A DNA stretch of 64,000 bases. Origin: Oligoflexia bacterium (GTDB lineage Bacteria; Bdellovibrionota; UBA1018). Shown here in pieces: positions 18,721 to 28,244 of this stretch (positions within the stretch are counted from its first letter, which is position 1; the number at the start of each line of letters is the position of its first letter). The notes beneath the pieces are model-generated. The model worked only from the letters and a program-made list of their open reading frames with translations, ran no database searches and was not told the DNA's origin. Position numbers and translations under genes: made by a program. Where the stretch lies: the NCBI GenBank assembly GCA_023701205.1, contig JAMPXJ010000010.1, positions 58,129 to 122,128 of the forward strand, read 5' to 3'.

Positions 18721-20190
18721 ATGAGCGATTTCATCCTGATCCTGCCCGAGATCTGCCTCCTGCTGACGCTGATCTTCGTCATTGTGGCGGAGATCACCTA
18801 CCACGGAGAGCAGGTCCGCTGGGTCAAGGCCACGGCACTGGTTGGCTTGGGTGCCGCGCTCGTCCAAACCGTAGTCGCTTACCAGTACGGGCCTATCCAG
18901 GTTTTCCATCAGGCATTCGCCGTCGATGGACTGTCGCTTTTTTTCAAGCTTTTTTTCATCACGCTCGCCGCGCTGGCACTGATCGCCTCGGCGCATACGC
19001 GCGAGATCCCGCGATCCCGCCAGGCCGAATATTGCGCCCTCGTAATCGCTTCGACGCTCGGCATGTGCGTCGCCTCCTCGGCTTCGGACCTTCTGCTTGC
19101 CTTTCTTTCGCTCCAGTTCGTGAACATCCTCGCCTTTTTCATCGCGGGCTATGGCAAGCGGTCGTTGCATTCGATCGAGGCCGCGGTCAAATACATGATC
19201 ACGAGCGCGGTGGGCGGTGCGCTTCTCCTGTATGGGCTGGCCCTGCTGTTTTCGGTCACGCATACCATGAACGTCTATGAGATCCATCGCGCCCTGGTCG
19301 CAGCACCGCTGTCAGCGGAGCATACCTTGGCGATTCTGATGCTCGTGCTGCTCTCCTTCAGCTTTCAGCTCGGCGCATTTCCGATGTACTTCTGGATGCC
19401 AGACGTGATCGAGGGCGCCCCGACACCCGCGTCGGGCTTTCTCTCGTTGAGCGTGCGGGCCGTGGGCCTCGCGGTCGCGTTGCGCTTTCTGATCGCGATC
19501 TTCGCGCAGCCGGGAAGCGCGGAGGGCCAGTGGCAGGTTCTCGGCTCCGTGGATTGGACCAATATCGTCGCGCTGATCTCGGCCGCGAGCATGCTGATCG
19601 GATCTCTCCTCGCGCTTCGACAGGAGGGCGCCAAGCGCCTTATCGGCAATCTGCTGATCGCTCAAACGGGCTTTCTTCTGCTGGGGCTGCTGGTGCTCGA
19701 TCAGATCGGGGTTGCGGCCGTTTTTTATAACCTCGTGATCGAGCTCTTCTCGCTCATCGGCATCTTTTATGTCCTTGCTTACCTGCTGGAGGAGTTCAAA
19801 ACGGATCGCCTCACTGGTCTCCGGGGGATGATGGGCAAGGCCGTTCCCGAAAGCATCTGCTTGGTGCTTTTTCTCCTGACTCTCATCGGCATCCCTCCGA
19901 TGCCCGGGTTCATCGGCAAGTTCACGTTGATCGGGGCCGCGGTTCGTCATGACCGCCTGTCATTGGCAGTCGTGGCGATTCTCTCGATGACGCTTTCGAC
20001 GGTCGGCGTCGCACGGCTCGCTTATAGTCTTGCCGGCGATCTTCGCATGACGGTGGCGTTCCCTGCTGCTTCGAGCGTGAAGCGTCAACTCTTCCTCGCG
20101 GCTTTGATCGGTCCCATTGTTTTGTTCGGAGTCTTCGCCGAACACATTTTGAATTGGGCAGGTAAATCAGTCAGTTTTATTTTGTGGTAG
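18721..20190 (+). CDS. nuoN: NuoN-like antiporter subunit, cluster 1, partly degenerate
   Basis: A 489-residue membrane protein. Some family residues remain: EAAVKY with Lys157, WMPDVIEGAPTP and GIPPMPGFIGKF with its Lys. Others are changed at gap-free aligned positions. The intramembrane Glu of ALELMSL is Gln132 (SLQFVN). The Lys of FKVATVPFHMW is Gln216 (FQLGAFPMYFW), and the following Lys is Arg246. It is the least altered of the three antiporter-like subunits in this cluster. A stop at 20190 leaves only 33 bases before nuoA of cluster 2, with no terminator visible. Confidence 0.88.
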   Translation: MSDFILILPEICLLLTLIFVIVAEITYHGEQVRWVKATALVGLGAALVQTVVAYQYGPIQVFHQAFAVDGLSLFFKLFFITLAALALIASAHTREIPRSRQAEYCALVIASTLGMCVASSASDLLLAFLSLQFVNILAFFIAGYGKRSLHSIEAAVKYMITSAVGGALLLYGLALLFSVTHTMNVYEIHRALVAAPLSAEHTLAILMLVLLSFSFQLGAFPMYFWMPDVIEGAPTPASGFLSLSVRAVGLAVALRFLIAIFAQPGSAEGQWQVLGSVDWTNIVALISAASMLIGSLLALRQEGAKRLIGNLLIAQTGFLLLGLLVLDQIGVAAVFYNLVIELFSLIGIFYVLAYLLEEFKTDRLTGLRGMMGKAVPESICLVLFLLTLIGIPPMPGFIGKFTLIGAAVRHDRLSLAVVAILSMTLSTVGVARLAYSLAGDLRMTVAFPAASSVKRQLFLAALIGPIVLFGVFAEHILNWAGKSVSFILW

Positions 20191-20223
20191 CGGGTTGAAT
20201 GACGTGGGACTATATCTTCCACT

Positions 20224-20583
20224 ATGGATTACATCCCGGTACTCATCTTAATGCTGGTCGGCCTTGTGGTGGGTGGTGCGGTTCTTCTTCTTACCAGTCT
20301 TCTCGGACCTAAACTTCCAAATCGCAAAAAGAATCAACCTTTTGAATGCGGAGTCCCTCCGATAGGAGACGCGCGCCACCGCTTTTCGGTGCGGTTTTAT
20401 CTCGTCGCGATTCTCTTTCTGCTCTTTGACGTCGAGGCCGTTTTCTTTTTTCCCTGGGCGGTGGTCTACAAAAAATACTTGAGCATCAATGCGTTTATTC
20501 TCGTGGAAATGGCGTTCTTCGTCGCCATTCTCCTGCTGGGATATTTTTATGTCGTCCGCAAGGGCGCCCTGGAATGGGAATGA
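20224..20583 (+). CDS. nuoA: NADH-quinone oxidoreductase subunit A (cluster 2)
   Basis: The canonical 119-residue NuoA of the second, complete complex I. It has three membrane helices, the ECGVPP loop with its conserved Cys, RFYLVAILFLLFDVEAVF with the acidic pair, and the C-terminal KGALEWE. The ribosome-binding site before this ATG is weak; no better in-frame start is present. It opens the 14-gene cluster and lies 33 bases after the last gene of cluster 1, so both are probably on one transcript. Confidence 0.95.
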   Translation: MDYIPVLILMLVGLVVGGAVLLLTSLLGPKLPNRKKNQPFECGVPPIGDARHRFSVRFYLVAILFLLFDVEAVFFFPWAVVYKKYLSINAFILVEMAFFVAILLLGYFYVVRKGALEWE

Positions 20584-20589
20584 GGAATC

Positions 20590-21102
20590 ATGAGTAAAGA
20601 TGGTTCGCTTGGATATTTGACGACCCGCCTGCAGGACGCGATCAACTGGGGGCGTAAGAACTCGCTTTGGCCGCTGCCATTCGGCACGAGCTGTTGCGGA
20701 ATCGAGATGATGGCGACCCTCGCGTCGGATTACGACATGGCCCGCTTCGGCGCGGAGGCGATCCGATTTTCACCGCGCCAAGCTGATTTATTGATCGTGG
20801 CGGGAATCATCAATACGAAGATGGCTCCCATCCTCAAGACAGTCTATGACCAGATGAGCGATCCCAAGTTCGTCATCTCGATGGGCGCATGCGCCTCATC
20901 GGGCGGGATCTTCAACGTGTACAGCGTACTGCAGGGGATCGATACGACGATCCCCGTCGATGTCTATGTGCCCGGCTGCCCGCCGGCACCCGAAGGCCTT
21001 CTCAATGCGCTTCTGCGCCTGCAGGACAAGGTGGCCCGCGGCGATACGCATTCGCAGCGGCGCATGGCGGAAGCCGCCAAGGGCAACATCGCCCGACTTT
21101 GA
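20590..21102 (+). CDS. nuoB: NADH-quinone oxidoreductase subunit B (cluster 2)
   Basis: A 170-residue NuoB with all N2 ligands: the CC pair in [10 protein letters not shown], the Cys of GACASSGG and the Cys of VPGCPPAPE. The neighbouring glutamate after CC (CCGIEM), conserved in quinone-reducing complex I, is present. It follows nuoA by 6 bases. It binds the terminal Fe-S cluster that passes electrons to quinone. Confidence 0.96.
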   Translation: MSKDGSLGYLTTRLQDAINWGRKNSLWPLPFGTSCCGIEMMATLASDYDMARFGAEAIRFSPRQADLLIVAGIINTKMAPILKTVYDQMSDPKFVISMGACASSGGIFNVYSVLQGIDTTIPVDVYVPGCPPAPEGLLNALLRLQDKVARGDTHSQRRMAEAAKGNIARL

Positions 21103-21119
21103 GCTGATTCGAGGGAAAA

Positions 21120-21692
21120 ATGGATATCAGGACCCCCATTCCAACCAACGGCGGAGACTGGCTGACGAAGTTCGGCGAAACCTGGAAAGCTCAGGCCGAG
21201 GCACTCCGGCAGAAATTCGGCGGCGCGATCGAGGAAATCCGGATGCCGCCGGATTATCCCACCGATGTTCCCATTGTCTACGTCAGGAAAGAGGCGGTCG
21301 CCGAGGTGCTGGCGCATCTCAAGAGCGATCCCGCTTTCGAGTACGGCTTTCTTTCGGATATCACGGCCACCGACGAGATGACGGATCCGCGTTTCGAGGT
21401 CGTCTACAATCTTTTCTCTCATGTCCGGTTCAACCGGATCCGCGTGAAGGTCCGGGCTCGCGACGGTGAGGCAGTCCCGACCGCCTCGTCCGTTTGGCCG
21501 GCGGCGAATTGGGCGGAGCGCGAGGTTTTCGACATGTTCGGTATCCGTTTCGAGGGACACCCGGACCTTCGGCGCATCCTGATGGACGAGCGTTGGGTCG
21601 GTCACCCCCTCCGCAAGGATTACCCGCTGAAAGGGTATCAGATCTTCACGGACGCCGAGGTCATCCATCCCGAGCTCCTGGACAAGGGTTGA
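21120..21692 (+). CDS. nuoC: NADH-quinone oxidoreductase subunit C (cluster 2)
   Basis: A 190-residue 30-kDa-type subunit, separate from nuoD. Signature segments are SVWPAANWAEREVFDMFGI, FEGHPDLRRIL and GHPLRKDYPLKGY. GAGGGAAAAA lies directly before the ATG. It is a structural part of the peripheral arm next to NuoD. Confidence 0.95.
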   Translation: MDIRTPIPTNGGDWLTKFGETWKAQAEALRQKFGGAIEEIRMPPDYPTDVPIVYVRKEAVAEVLAHLKSDPAFEYGFLSDITATDEMTDPRFEVVYNLFSHVRFNRIRVKVRARDGEAVPTASSVWPAANWAEREVFDMFGIRFEGHPDLRRILMDERWVGHPLRKDYPLKGYQIFTDAEVIHPELLDKG

Positions 21693-21731
21693 ACCAGGGC
21701 CGAGCCCCCGAGCCGACGAAAAGGTAAAAAG

Positions 21732-22979
21732 ATGAGCAACAATTCCGACCCCCGAACCCAGTTGACTCTGCCGAGCGGAATCACCGTGGAGCACGATCCG
21801 GACGATCTGTGGAGCGATTCGCGAATGATCGTGAACATCGGTCCGACGCACCCCGCGATGCACGGCGCGCTCCGAATGGCCGCGAAGCTCAATGGCGAGA
21901 CGATCGAAAGCTCCTATTGCGCGTTCGGTTACACCCATCGAGCCAAAGAAAAACTCGGCGAGAATCGCACCTTTCATCAGTTCATCGTCTATACGGATCG
22001 GCTGAATTATTGCTCTTCGCTGGTCAACAACGTCACCTATGCGATGGCGGTGGAGAAGCTCCTCGGCGTCGAGGTGCCTGAGCGCGCCGTGTGGATCCGC
22101 ATGATCGTTTCCGAGATCGCGAGGGTCGTGGACCACCTGGTCTGCGTAGGGATCAACGCGGTGGACCTGGGCGCGTTCTCCTTCTTTCTCTACGGCTTCC
22201 ATCAGCGCGAGGAGGCTTACACGCTGATCGAAAAGCTCTGTGGCGCGCGCCTCACCACTTCCTACACCCGCATCGGCGGCCTGATGTTCGATGCGCCAGA
22301 GGGCTTCGAAAAGGAGCTCAAAGCCTGGGTGAATCGCACCCGCAAAGTCATCGACGAGATGGACCGGCTGCTTACCGGCAACAAGATCTGGCATCAGCGC
22401 ACGATCGGCGTCGGGGTCTTCAACAAGGAAGCCTGCCTGAAGTACAGTTATACGGGTCCGAACGCCCGGGCGGCCGGCATCGACGTCGACCTGCGCCGCG
22501 ACCAGCCGAGCATGTTCTACAAGAACGTCGAGTTCGACGTGCCAGTCGCGCAGAACGGCGACGTCTTCGATCGTTACGCGGTCCGCATCGAGGAGATGCG
22601 CCAGTCGCTCAACATCATCGCCCAATGCGCGGATCGCATGAAGAAGGGGCCCATCTGGGCCGAGGACAAGCGGGTGCGCATCCCGGATAAGGATGTCGTC
22701 CACAACACGATGGAAGGCCTCATCCACCATTTCAAGTTTTTCATGACCGGTTTCGAGGTTCCCGAAGGCGAAGCCTACGCGTGCTTCGAGGCGGCGAACG
22801 GGGAGCTTGGCTTCTACATCGTGAGCAAAGGGGCGCCGCGGGCCCACCGGATGCGCATTCGCGGGCCGTCCGTCTATCACTACCAGGGGCTTTCGTCGAT
22901 GGTCCGCGGCGAGAAGATCGCCGACATGATCGCCGCGCTGGGCAGCATCAACATCATCGCGGGGGAGCTCGACCGCTGA
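21732..22979 (+). CDS. nuoD: NADH-quinone oxidoreductase subunit D (cluster 2)
   Basis: A 415-residue 49-kDa-type subunit with the quinone-site residues in place: His40 and His44 in GPTHPAMHG, and Tyr93 in YTDRLNY. Other markers are GYTHRAKEKL and the long C-terminal IIAGELDR ending typical of the family. An AAAAGGT box precedes the ATG. It serves as the in-window reference for the altered copy in cluster 1. Confidence 0.96.
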   Translation: MSNNSDPRTQLTLPSGITVEHDPDDLWSDSRMIVNIGPTHPAMHGALRMAAKLNGETIESSYCAFGYTHRAKEKLGENRTFHQFIVYTDRLNYCSSLVNNVTYAMAVEKLLGVEVPERAVWIRMIVSEIARVVDHLVCVGINAVDLGAFSFFLYGFHQREEAYTLIEKLCGARLTTSYTRIGGLMFDAPEGFEKELKAWVNRTRKVIDEMDRLLTGNKIWHQRTIGVGVFNKEACLKYSYTGPNARAAGIDVDLRRDQPSMFYKNVEFDVPVAQNGDVFDRYAVRIEEMRQSLNIIAQCADRMKKGPIWAEDKRVRIPDKDVVHNTMEGLIHHFKFFMTGFEVPEGEAYACFEAANGELGFYIVSKGAPRAHRMRIRGPSVYHYQGLSSMVRGEKIADMIAALGSINIIAGELDR

Positions 22980-22998
22980 GGGGTTCAGGTAACGGAAA

Positions 22999-23472
22999 AT
23001 GGGAAAGATTCTTTCGCAGAAATTCTATGATCGGATGAACAAGCTGGAGCCACGCTACCCCGACAAGGTCGCACTGCTCCTGCCGGCGCTTCACGCGGCA
23101 CAGGAGGAATTCGGCTGGTTACCTCCGGAGGTGATGGAAGAGGTCGGCGCCTTTATCGGCATTCACCCGGCCCAGGTCCGCGAGGTGGCGAGCTTCTACA
23201 CGATGTACAACCTCAAGCCGGTCGGGAAATACCACCTCAAGATCTGCACCAACGTGGCCTGCTGCCTGAGGGGCGCTGACGAGCTCGTCCATCACGTGGA
23301 GAAAAAGTACGGCATCCGCTGCGGCGAGACCACGCCGGACCGGAAGCTCACCCTCAACGAGGAAGAGTGCCTGGGCGCCTGCGGGACGGCGCCCGCGATG
23401 ATGCTCAATGACGATTATCACGAGAACCTGACGGCCGAGGGTCTGGACAAGATCCTGGAACGGTTGGAGTAA
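22999..23472 (+). CDS. nuoE: NADH-quinone oxidoreductase subunit E (cluster 2)
   Basis: A 157-residue thioredoxin-like [2Fe-2S] subunit (cluster N1a) of the NADH-oxidising module. The ligands are in ICTNVAC (C-x4-C) and ECLGACG (C-x3-C). The N-terminal helical bundle with ALHAAQEEFGWLPPE is typical. Cluster 1 has no counterpart. It is followed by nuoF after 3 bases. Confidence 0.95.
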   Translation: MGKILSQKFYDRMNKLEPRYPDKVALLLPALHAAQEEFGWLPPEVMEEVGAFIGIHPAQVREVASFYTMYNLKPVGKYHLKICTNVACCLRGADELVHHVEKKYGIRCGETTPDRKLTLNEEECLGACGTAPAMMLNDDYHENLTAEGLDKILERLE

Positions 23473-23475
23473 CCC

Positions 23476-24762
23476 ATGGCAGAGACGCAGCAGCAGGACG
23501 AGACCCTGTTCATCCAGCACTTCCGGGAGTCGAGCCGGCCCCTGAGTTATTACCTCGAGAAGATGGCCGGGTACACGGCGCTCAAGAAGGCGTTCGGGAT
23601 GTCCCAGGATGACATCATCAACGAGGTGAAGAAGTCCAACCTGCGCGGCCGCGGCGGCGCGGGCTTTCCCACGGGCATGAAGTGGGGCTTCATCCCGAAG
23701 CAGTCGGCCAAGCCCAAGTACCTCGTCTGCAACGCCGATGAGTCGGAGCCGGGCACGTTCAAGGACCGCGATCTCATGCGCTACACGCCCCATGTCCTGA
23801 TCGAGGGCATGGTGATCGGCGGCTTCGCGATCGGCGCCAATACCGGCTACATCTATATCCGCGGAGAGTATACGCGGGAGGCGAAGCTCCTCGATGAGGC
23901 GATCGACGAGGCGTACGCCAAGGGTTATCTGGGCAAGAACATCCTGGGCTCTGGGTTCAACTTCGATTTGACCGTCCATCGGGGCGCGGGCGCCTACATC
24001 TGCGGAGAGGAAACGGCGCTGTTGAACTCGCTCGAAGGCAAGCGCGGCGAGCCTCGCGTCAAGCCGCCCTTTCCCGCTCAGTCCGGCGCGTTCGCGGGTC
24101 CCACGATCGTGAACAACGTGGAGACGCTGGCGTCGGTCCCGTTCATCATCAATCGCGGCGGAGACTGGTTCGCCAAGCTCGGGCGGATCGAGAAGTCCGG
24201 CGGCACGCGGCTCATCGGCGTTTCCGGGCATGTCAAGAAGCCCGGGCTTTATGAGCTGCCTTCGGGCGGGGTCACGCTTCGTCAGCTGATCTACGATCAT
24301 TGCGGCGGGATCTTGGGCGACAAGAAGCTCAAGGCCGTGATTCCCGGAGGCTCCTCGGCGCCGGTCCTGACGGCCGACGAGATCGACGTCGTCTACGACA
24401 TCGATCCCATGATGAAGATCGGTTCGATGCTGGGTTCGGCCGCGGTCGTCGTCGTGAGCGAGGAGATGTGCGTCGTCCGGCTGCTGACCCGCATCACGAA
24501 GTTCTACGCCCACGAGTCCTGCGGCCAATGCACTCCCTGTCGCGAAGGGACGCGCTGGATGGAAGAGGTCCTCGAGCGCATCGAGCATGGCCACGGTCGC
24601 GAGCAGGATATGAACCTCCTGCTCGACATCGCCGGTAACATCAATGCCAGGACGCTTTGCGCGCTCGGTGATGCCGCCGCGGGGCCGGTAACGAGTTTCG
24701 TGAAGAAGTTCAGGGCGGATTTCGAAGCCCATATCAGGAGTGGAAAATGCCCAAATGCATAA
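23476..24762 (+). CDS. nuoF: NADH-quinone oxidoreductase subunit F (cluster 2)
   Basis: A 428-residue flavoprotein that binds NADH, FMN and the [4Fe-4S] cluster N3. The glycine-rich NADH/FMN loop [13 protein letters not shown], the [14 protein letters not shown] block, [12 protein letters not shown] and the N3 ligands in [12 protein letters not shown] with a later Cys are all present. Its end overlaps nuoG by 16 bases. It is the electron-input subunit of the canonical complex. Confidence 0.97.
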   Translation: MAETQQQDETLFIQHFRESSRPLSYYLEKMAGYTALKKAFGMSQDDIINEVKKSNLRGRGGAGFPTGMKWGFIPKQSAKPKYLVCNADESEPGTFKDRDLMRYTPHVLIEGMVIGGFAIGANTGYIYIRGEYTREAKLLDEAIDEAYAKGYLGKNILGSGFNFDLTVHRGAGAYICGEETALLNSLEGKRGEPRVKPPFPAQSGAFAGPTIVNNVETLASVPFIINRGGDWFAKLGRIEKSGGTRLIGVSGHVKKPGLYELPSGGVTLRQLIYDHCGGILGDKKLKAVIPGGSSAPVLTADEIDVVYDIDPMMKIGSMLGSAAVVVVSEEMCVVRLLTRITKFYAHESCGQCTPCREGTRWMEEVLERIEHGHGREQDMNLLLDIAGNINARTLCALGDAAAGPVTSFVKKFRADFEAHIRSGKCPNA

Positions 24763-26153
24763 TCGACGGGCGCGAAGCTGAGTTCACCCCCGGCCAGAAC
24801 CTCGTCGAGGTCGCCAAGAAGGTCGGGATCCAGATCCCGTTCTTCTGTTATCATCCCGCGCTCACCGTGGTGGCTCAGTGCCGCATGTGCGTCGTCGAGA
24901 TCGAGAAGATGCCGAAGCTGCAGACGGCGTGTTCCACGCCGGCGGCCGAAGGCATGGTCGTGAAGACCCGCTCGGAGAAGGTGATCCAGGCGCAGAAGGC
25001 GACGATGGAGTTCCTGCTGATCAACCATCCGCTGGATTGCCCCGTCTGCGACAAATCCGGCGAATGCGATCTCCAGGACTTTTCCTTCAAGTACGGCGAC
25101 GCCTATTCCCGTTACACCGAGGAGAAGCGCACCTACGTCGACCTGGACATGGGTCCGGTGATCAAGAAGAATATGAACCGCTGCATCCACTGTACCCGGT
25201 GCATCCGTTTCGGGACGGAAGTGGCGGGTATCCATGAGATGGTGGCCGTCCAGCGTGGCAACAACACGGAAATCACCACCATCGACGGGCGGCCGCTCGA
25301 GACCGACTACGCCGGCAACTACGCCGACCTCTGTCCGACCGGCTCCCTCCTTCTCAAGGACTTCCGCTTCAAGAAACGGGTCTGGTTCCTCAAGCGCACC
25401 TCGACCGTGTGCGAAGGCTGCGCACGCGGCTGCAACATGACGATCCACCAGGACAACAACGTCATTTACCGCTGCACTGCGCGCGAGAACCTTGAGATCA
25501 ACAAGTACTGGCTTTGCGACGAGGGGAGATTCAACTTCCATTACGTGAACGCCGAGGATCGGGTCGTGGAGCCGCGCTCCGGCGCGAGCGCCGCGGAGTG
25601 GGCCGATGCCATCGCGGTCGCAAAGAGCGCGGTTTCCGGCAAGAAGCTCGCGGTGCTCGTGGGCTCGGATCTCACTCAGGAGGAAGGCAAGCTGCTCCTG
25701 GAGTTCCTTCCTAAGAATTTCTCAGGCGCGCCGGTCTTCCATTTCGGTACGCCCGGGATCCGTTCCTCCCAGGAGGATGCCGCGGCCGACCGGATCCTCA
25801 AGCGCAAAAGCAAGACGGCCAATCTCCACGGCCTGGAAAAGCTGGGCTTCAAGGGTTTTGATTCGCTGCCTGCGGGAACGAGCGCCGTGCTCGTCATTCG
25901 TGGCGGGCGCGCGACCCTTCCCGAGCTCAAGGGCGTGACCACCGTGGGCTTGGGAGTCTTCAGGGATTCCGAGGCCCAGGGCTTCGCCGCGGTACTTCCA
26001 GGGGCGAGCTTCGCCGAGAAGGATGGCACCATCGTCAACTTCGAAGGACGGGAGCAGCATCTCCGCCGCGCGATCAATCCTCCGGGCCAAAGCAAGCAGC
26101 TCCCGGAGATTCTCATGATGTGGGCCAACAGCAAGGGCGGGCAAAATGCTTGA
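24747..26153 (+). CDS. nuoG: NADH-quinone oxidoreductase subunit G, short form (cluster 2)
   Basis: A 468-residue NuoG, far shorter than E. coli NuoG (about 900). The Fe-S part is complete. An N-terminal [2Fe-2S] ferredoxin domain (CYHP...CRMC...C) comes first. The HxxxCxxCxxxxxC site follows ([15 protein letters not shown]), then CIHCTRC with CPTG. A further CEGCARGC...WLCDEGR set matches the off-path N7 cluster. After about residue 260 only a remnant of the molybdopterin-oxidoreductase-like domain remains, about 200 residues long. It ends 8 bases inside nuoH. Confidence 0.92.
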   Translation: MPKCIIDGREAEFTPGQNLVEVAKKVGIQIPFFCYHPALTVVAQCRMCVVEIEKMPKLQTACSTPAAEGMVVKTRSEKVIQAQKATMEFLLINHPLDCPVCDKSGECDLQDFSFKYGDAYSRYTEEKRTYVDLDMGPVIKKNMNRCIHCTRCIRFGTEVAGIHEMVAVQRGNNTEITTIDGRPLETDYAGNYADLCPTGSLLLKDFRFKKRVWFLKRTSTVCEGCARGCNMTIHQDNNVIYRCTARENLEINKYWLCDEGRFNFHYVNAEDRVVEPRSGASAAEWADAIAVAKSAVSGKKLAVLVGSDLTQEEGKLLLEFLPKNFSGAPVFHFGTPGIRSSQEDAAADRILKRKSKTANLHGLEKLGFKGFDSLPAGTSAVLVIRGGRATLPELKGVTTVGLGVFRDSEAQGFAAVLPGASFAEKDGTIVNFEGREQHLRRAINPPGQSKQLPEILMMWANSKGGQNA

Positions 26154-27249
26154 ATCGATGAGTTTGTTTCACCTGCTGACCTTCCTGAAATTCGCGGTGA
26201 TCCTCGTGATCATCCTCTCGGTCGCCCCGGTCATGGCGTGGGTGGAGCGCAGGGGCTCCGCGCTCATGCAGAACCGGTTGGGCCCGAACCGGATCGGCCC
26301 GCTGGGACTCTTCCAGTCGATCTGCGACGCGATCAAGTTTCTTTTCAAGGAAGACCCGATTCCCGGTCATGTCTCGAAGTTCTACTACGCGCTGGCGCCG
26401 GTGGTTTCCCTGGTCCCCGCTTTCATGACCTTCGCGGTCGTCCCGTTTGCCAGCACTATCGAGGTTGACGGACGCGTCCTGGGCTTTCAGCTGGCGGATC
26501 TCAACGTCGGCCTTCTGTATGTTTTTTCCGTCGCCTCGCTCGGGGTCTACGGGATCATCATGGGTGGCTGGTCCTCGAACAACAAATTCGCGCTTCTGGG
26601 CGGACTGCGCAGCTCCTCTCAGATGATCAGTTACGAGCTCTCGCTCGGGCTTTCGGTCATCGGCATCATCATGGCCTTTTCGAGCGTGCACCTGGGTGAG
26701 ATCGTCCAGGGCCAGGCCGAGGTTTTCCGGCAGATCGGTCCCTTCGTGCTTCCGGAGTGGCTGCAGGTGCCCAAGTGGGGCATCCTCGTTCAGCCGCTGG
26801 GTTTCATCATCTTCATCACCGCGGCATTCGCCGAGACCAACCGACTGCCTTTCGATCTTCCCGAGGGCGAGTCCGAGATCGTCGCCGGCTACCACCTGGA
26901 ATACGGCGCCATGAAGTTCTCGATGTTCATGATGGCCGAGTACATCAACATGTTCGTGGCGTCCTCACTCATCGCGACATTGTATTTTGGCGGCTATCAC
27001 GGCCTGCACTGGGTCCTGAATCTCGTCCCTCTCGAAGGCATGTCCCGCGAGTGGATGAGGATCGCCCTGGAGCTCGGGGCATTCTTCCTCAAGGTCGCTT
27101 TCTTCATGTGGTTTTTCGTGTGGGTGCGCTGGACCTTGCCGCGCTTCCGATACGACCAGGTGATGGAGCTTGGCTGGAAGGTCATGCTGCCGATCTCGCT
27201 CGCGAACATCTTCCTCACCGCCTTCGCGGTTTATTACGGGTGGATCTGA
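26146..27249 (+). CDS. nuoH: NADH-quinone oxidoreductase subunit H (cluster 2)
   Basis: A 367-residue membrane subunit that links the quinone cavity to the proton-pumping arm. Signature motifs are WVERRGSALMQNRLGPNRIGP, split by normal family variation, SQMISYELSLG and the acidic block AETNRLPFDLPEGESEIV. All the carboxylates missing from the cluster-1 copy are present here. About eight membrane helices are visible. Confidence 0.96.
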   Translation: MLESMSLFHLLTFLKFAVILVIILSVAPVMAWVERRGSALMQNRLGPNRIGPLGLFQSICDAIKFLFKEDPIPGHVSKFYYALAPVVSLVPAFMTFAVVPFASTIEVDGRVLGFQLADLNVGLLYVFSVASLGVYGIIMGGWSSNNKFALLGGLRSSSQMISYELSLGLSVIGIIMAFSSVHLGEIVQGQAEVFRQIGPFVLPEWLQVPKWGILVQPLGFIIFITAAFAETNRLPFDLPEGESEIVAGYHLEYGAMKFSMFMMAEYINMFVASSLIATLYFGGYHGLHWVLNLVPLEGMSREWMRIALELGAFFLKVAFFMWFFVWVRWTLPRFRYDQVMELGWKVMLPISLANIFLTAFAVYYGWI

Positions 27250-27252
27250 TTT

Positions 27253-27696
27253 ATGTTGGTCAAAGCCAAAAAAAGCTTCCTGCAGCGCTTTTACCTGGTC
27301 GAGGTCATCAAAGGCCTGGGCATCACCATGCGCAACATGCTTTTCGCGCCGAAGGTGACGATCCAGTATCCCGAGGAGCGACGCAAGTACTCCGAACGTT
27401 TCCGGGGCATGCATTACGTGAAAGCGACCAACGGGGTGGAAAACTGCACGGCCTGCATGCTCTGCCCGACGGTGTGTCCCGCCGAATGCATTCACATCGT
27501 GGCCGGGGAGCGCCCCGACAAGGAGAAGTATCCGGTGCAGTTCGAAATCGACGTGCTCCGCTGCTGCTTCTGCGGCATGTGCGAGGAGGCCTGCCCCAAA
27601 GACGCCATCAAGCTCAGCACGATCTACGAAATGAGCCAGGTCACTCGCCAGGTTTATGACAAGGACTATCTGGCCGAGCAGAGAGGGAACAAGTAA
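27253..27696 (+). CDS. nuoI: NADH-quinone oxidoreductase subunit I (cluster 2)
   Basis: A 147-residue protein with two [4Fe-4S] motifs, CTACMLCPTVCP and CCFCGMCEEACP, for clusters N6a and N6b. The N-terminal amphipathic segment GLGITMRNMLF packs against the membrane arm in this family. Its stop overlaps the nuoJ start by one base. Confidence 0.96.
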   Translation: MLVKAKKSFLQRFYLVEVIKGLGITMRNMLFAPKVTIQYPEERRKYSERFRGMHYVKATNGVENCTACMLCPTVCPAECIHIVAGERPDKEKYPVQFEIDVLRCCFCGMCEEACPKDAIKLSTIYEMSQVTRQVYDKDYLAEQRGNK

Positions 27697-28244
27697 TGGA
27701 CATCTCGCCCGTCTTTTTTTATCTGTTTGCGGGGCTGGCGCTCGGCTGCTCGCTGCTCGTGGTTCTGAAAAAAAATCCCGTGGCCAGCGCCTTCAATCTG
27801 GTCATGGTGTTCTTCGCCTTCGCGGGCATCTACGCGATGCTTGACGCACATCTCATCGCCGCGCTCCAGGTACTGGTTTACGCCGGAGCGATCATGGTCC
27901 TCTTCCTTTTTGTGATCATGCTGCTGAACGCGGACGTGCCGTCCTTCGACCTGCAGCGCTCGCATCCCGGGGCGCGCGTGGTGGCCGGGCTGCTTTGCGC
28001 GGTGCTGTTATTGGCGTTCGTCTGGGCGTTCAAGAACAGCCCATCCCCCGTTGAGCCGGGCCAGTTCTCGGCAAGCCGGATCGAGGCGGCAGGCGGAAAT
28101 ACCCGGGTCGTCTCGGAGCTCCTATTCTCGGAATACATCCTGCCCTTCGAGCTCACCTCGGTGCTCCTGCTCGGGGCGATCGTGGGGGCGGTGGCCATCG
28201 CCAAACGCAAGCAGAAGGTCGGGGCGGGGGGAGGCGTAAAATGA
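27696..28244 (+). CDS. nuoJ: NADH-quinone oxidoreductase subunit J (cluster 2)
   Basis: A 182-residue, five-helix membrane subunit with the conserved helix-3 segment VLVYAGAIMVLFLFVIMLLN, which includes the functionally important tyrosine. It overlaps nuoK by ATGA. The segment is the in-window comparison for the altered NuoJ of cluster 1. Confidence 0.95.
   Translation: MDISPVFFYLFAGLALGCSLLVVLKKNPVASAFNLVMVFFAFAGIYAMLDAHLIAALQVLVYAGAIMVLFLFVIMLLNADVPSFDLQRSHPGARVVAGLLCAVLLLAFVWAFKNSPSPVEPGQFSASRIEAAGGNTRVVSELLFSEYILPFELTSVLLLGAIVGAVAIAKRKQKVGAGGGVK

Noticed and set aside
20964..22880. A 638-codon minus-strand frame antisense to nuoC and nuoD
   Set aside because: It is a high-GC shadow of conserved nuo genes; its product has no recognisable domain.
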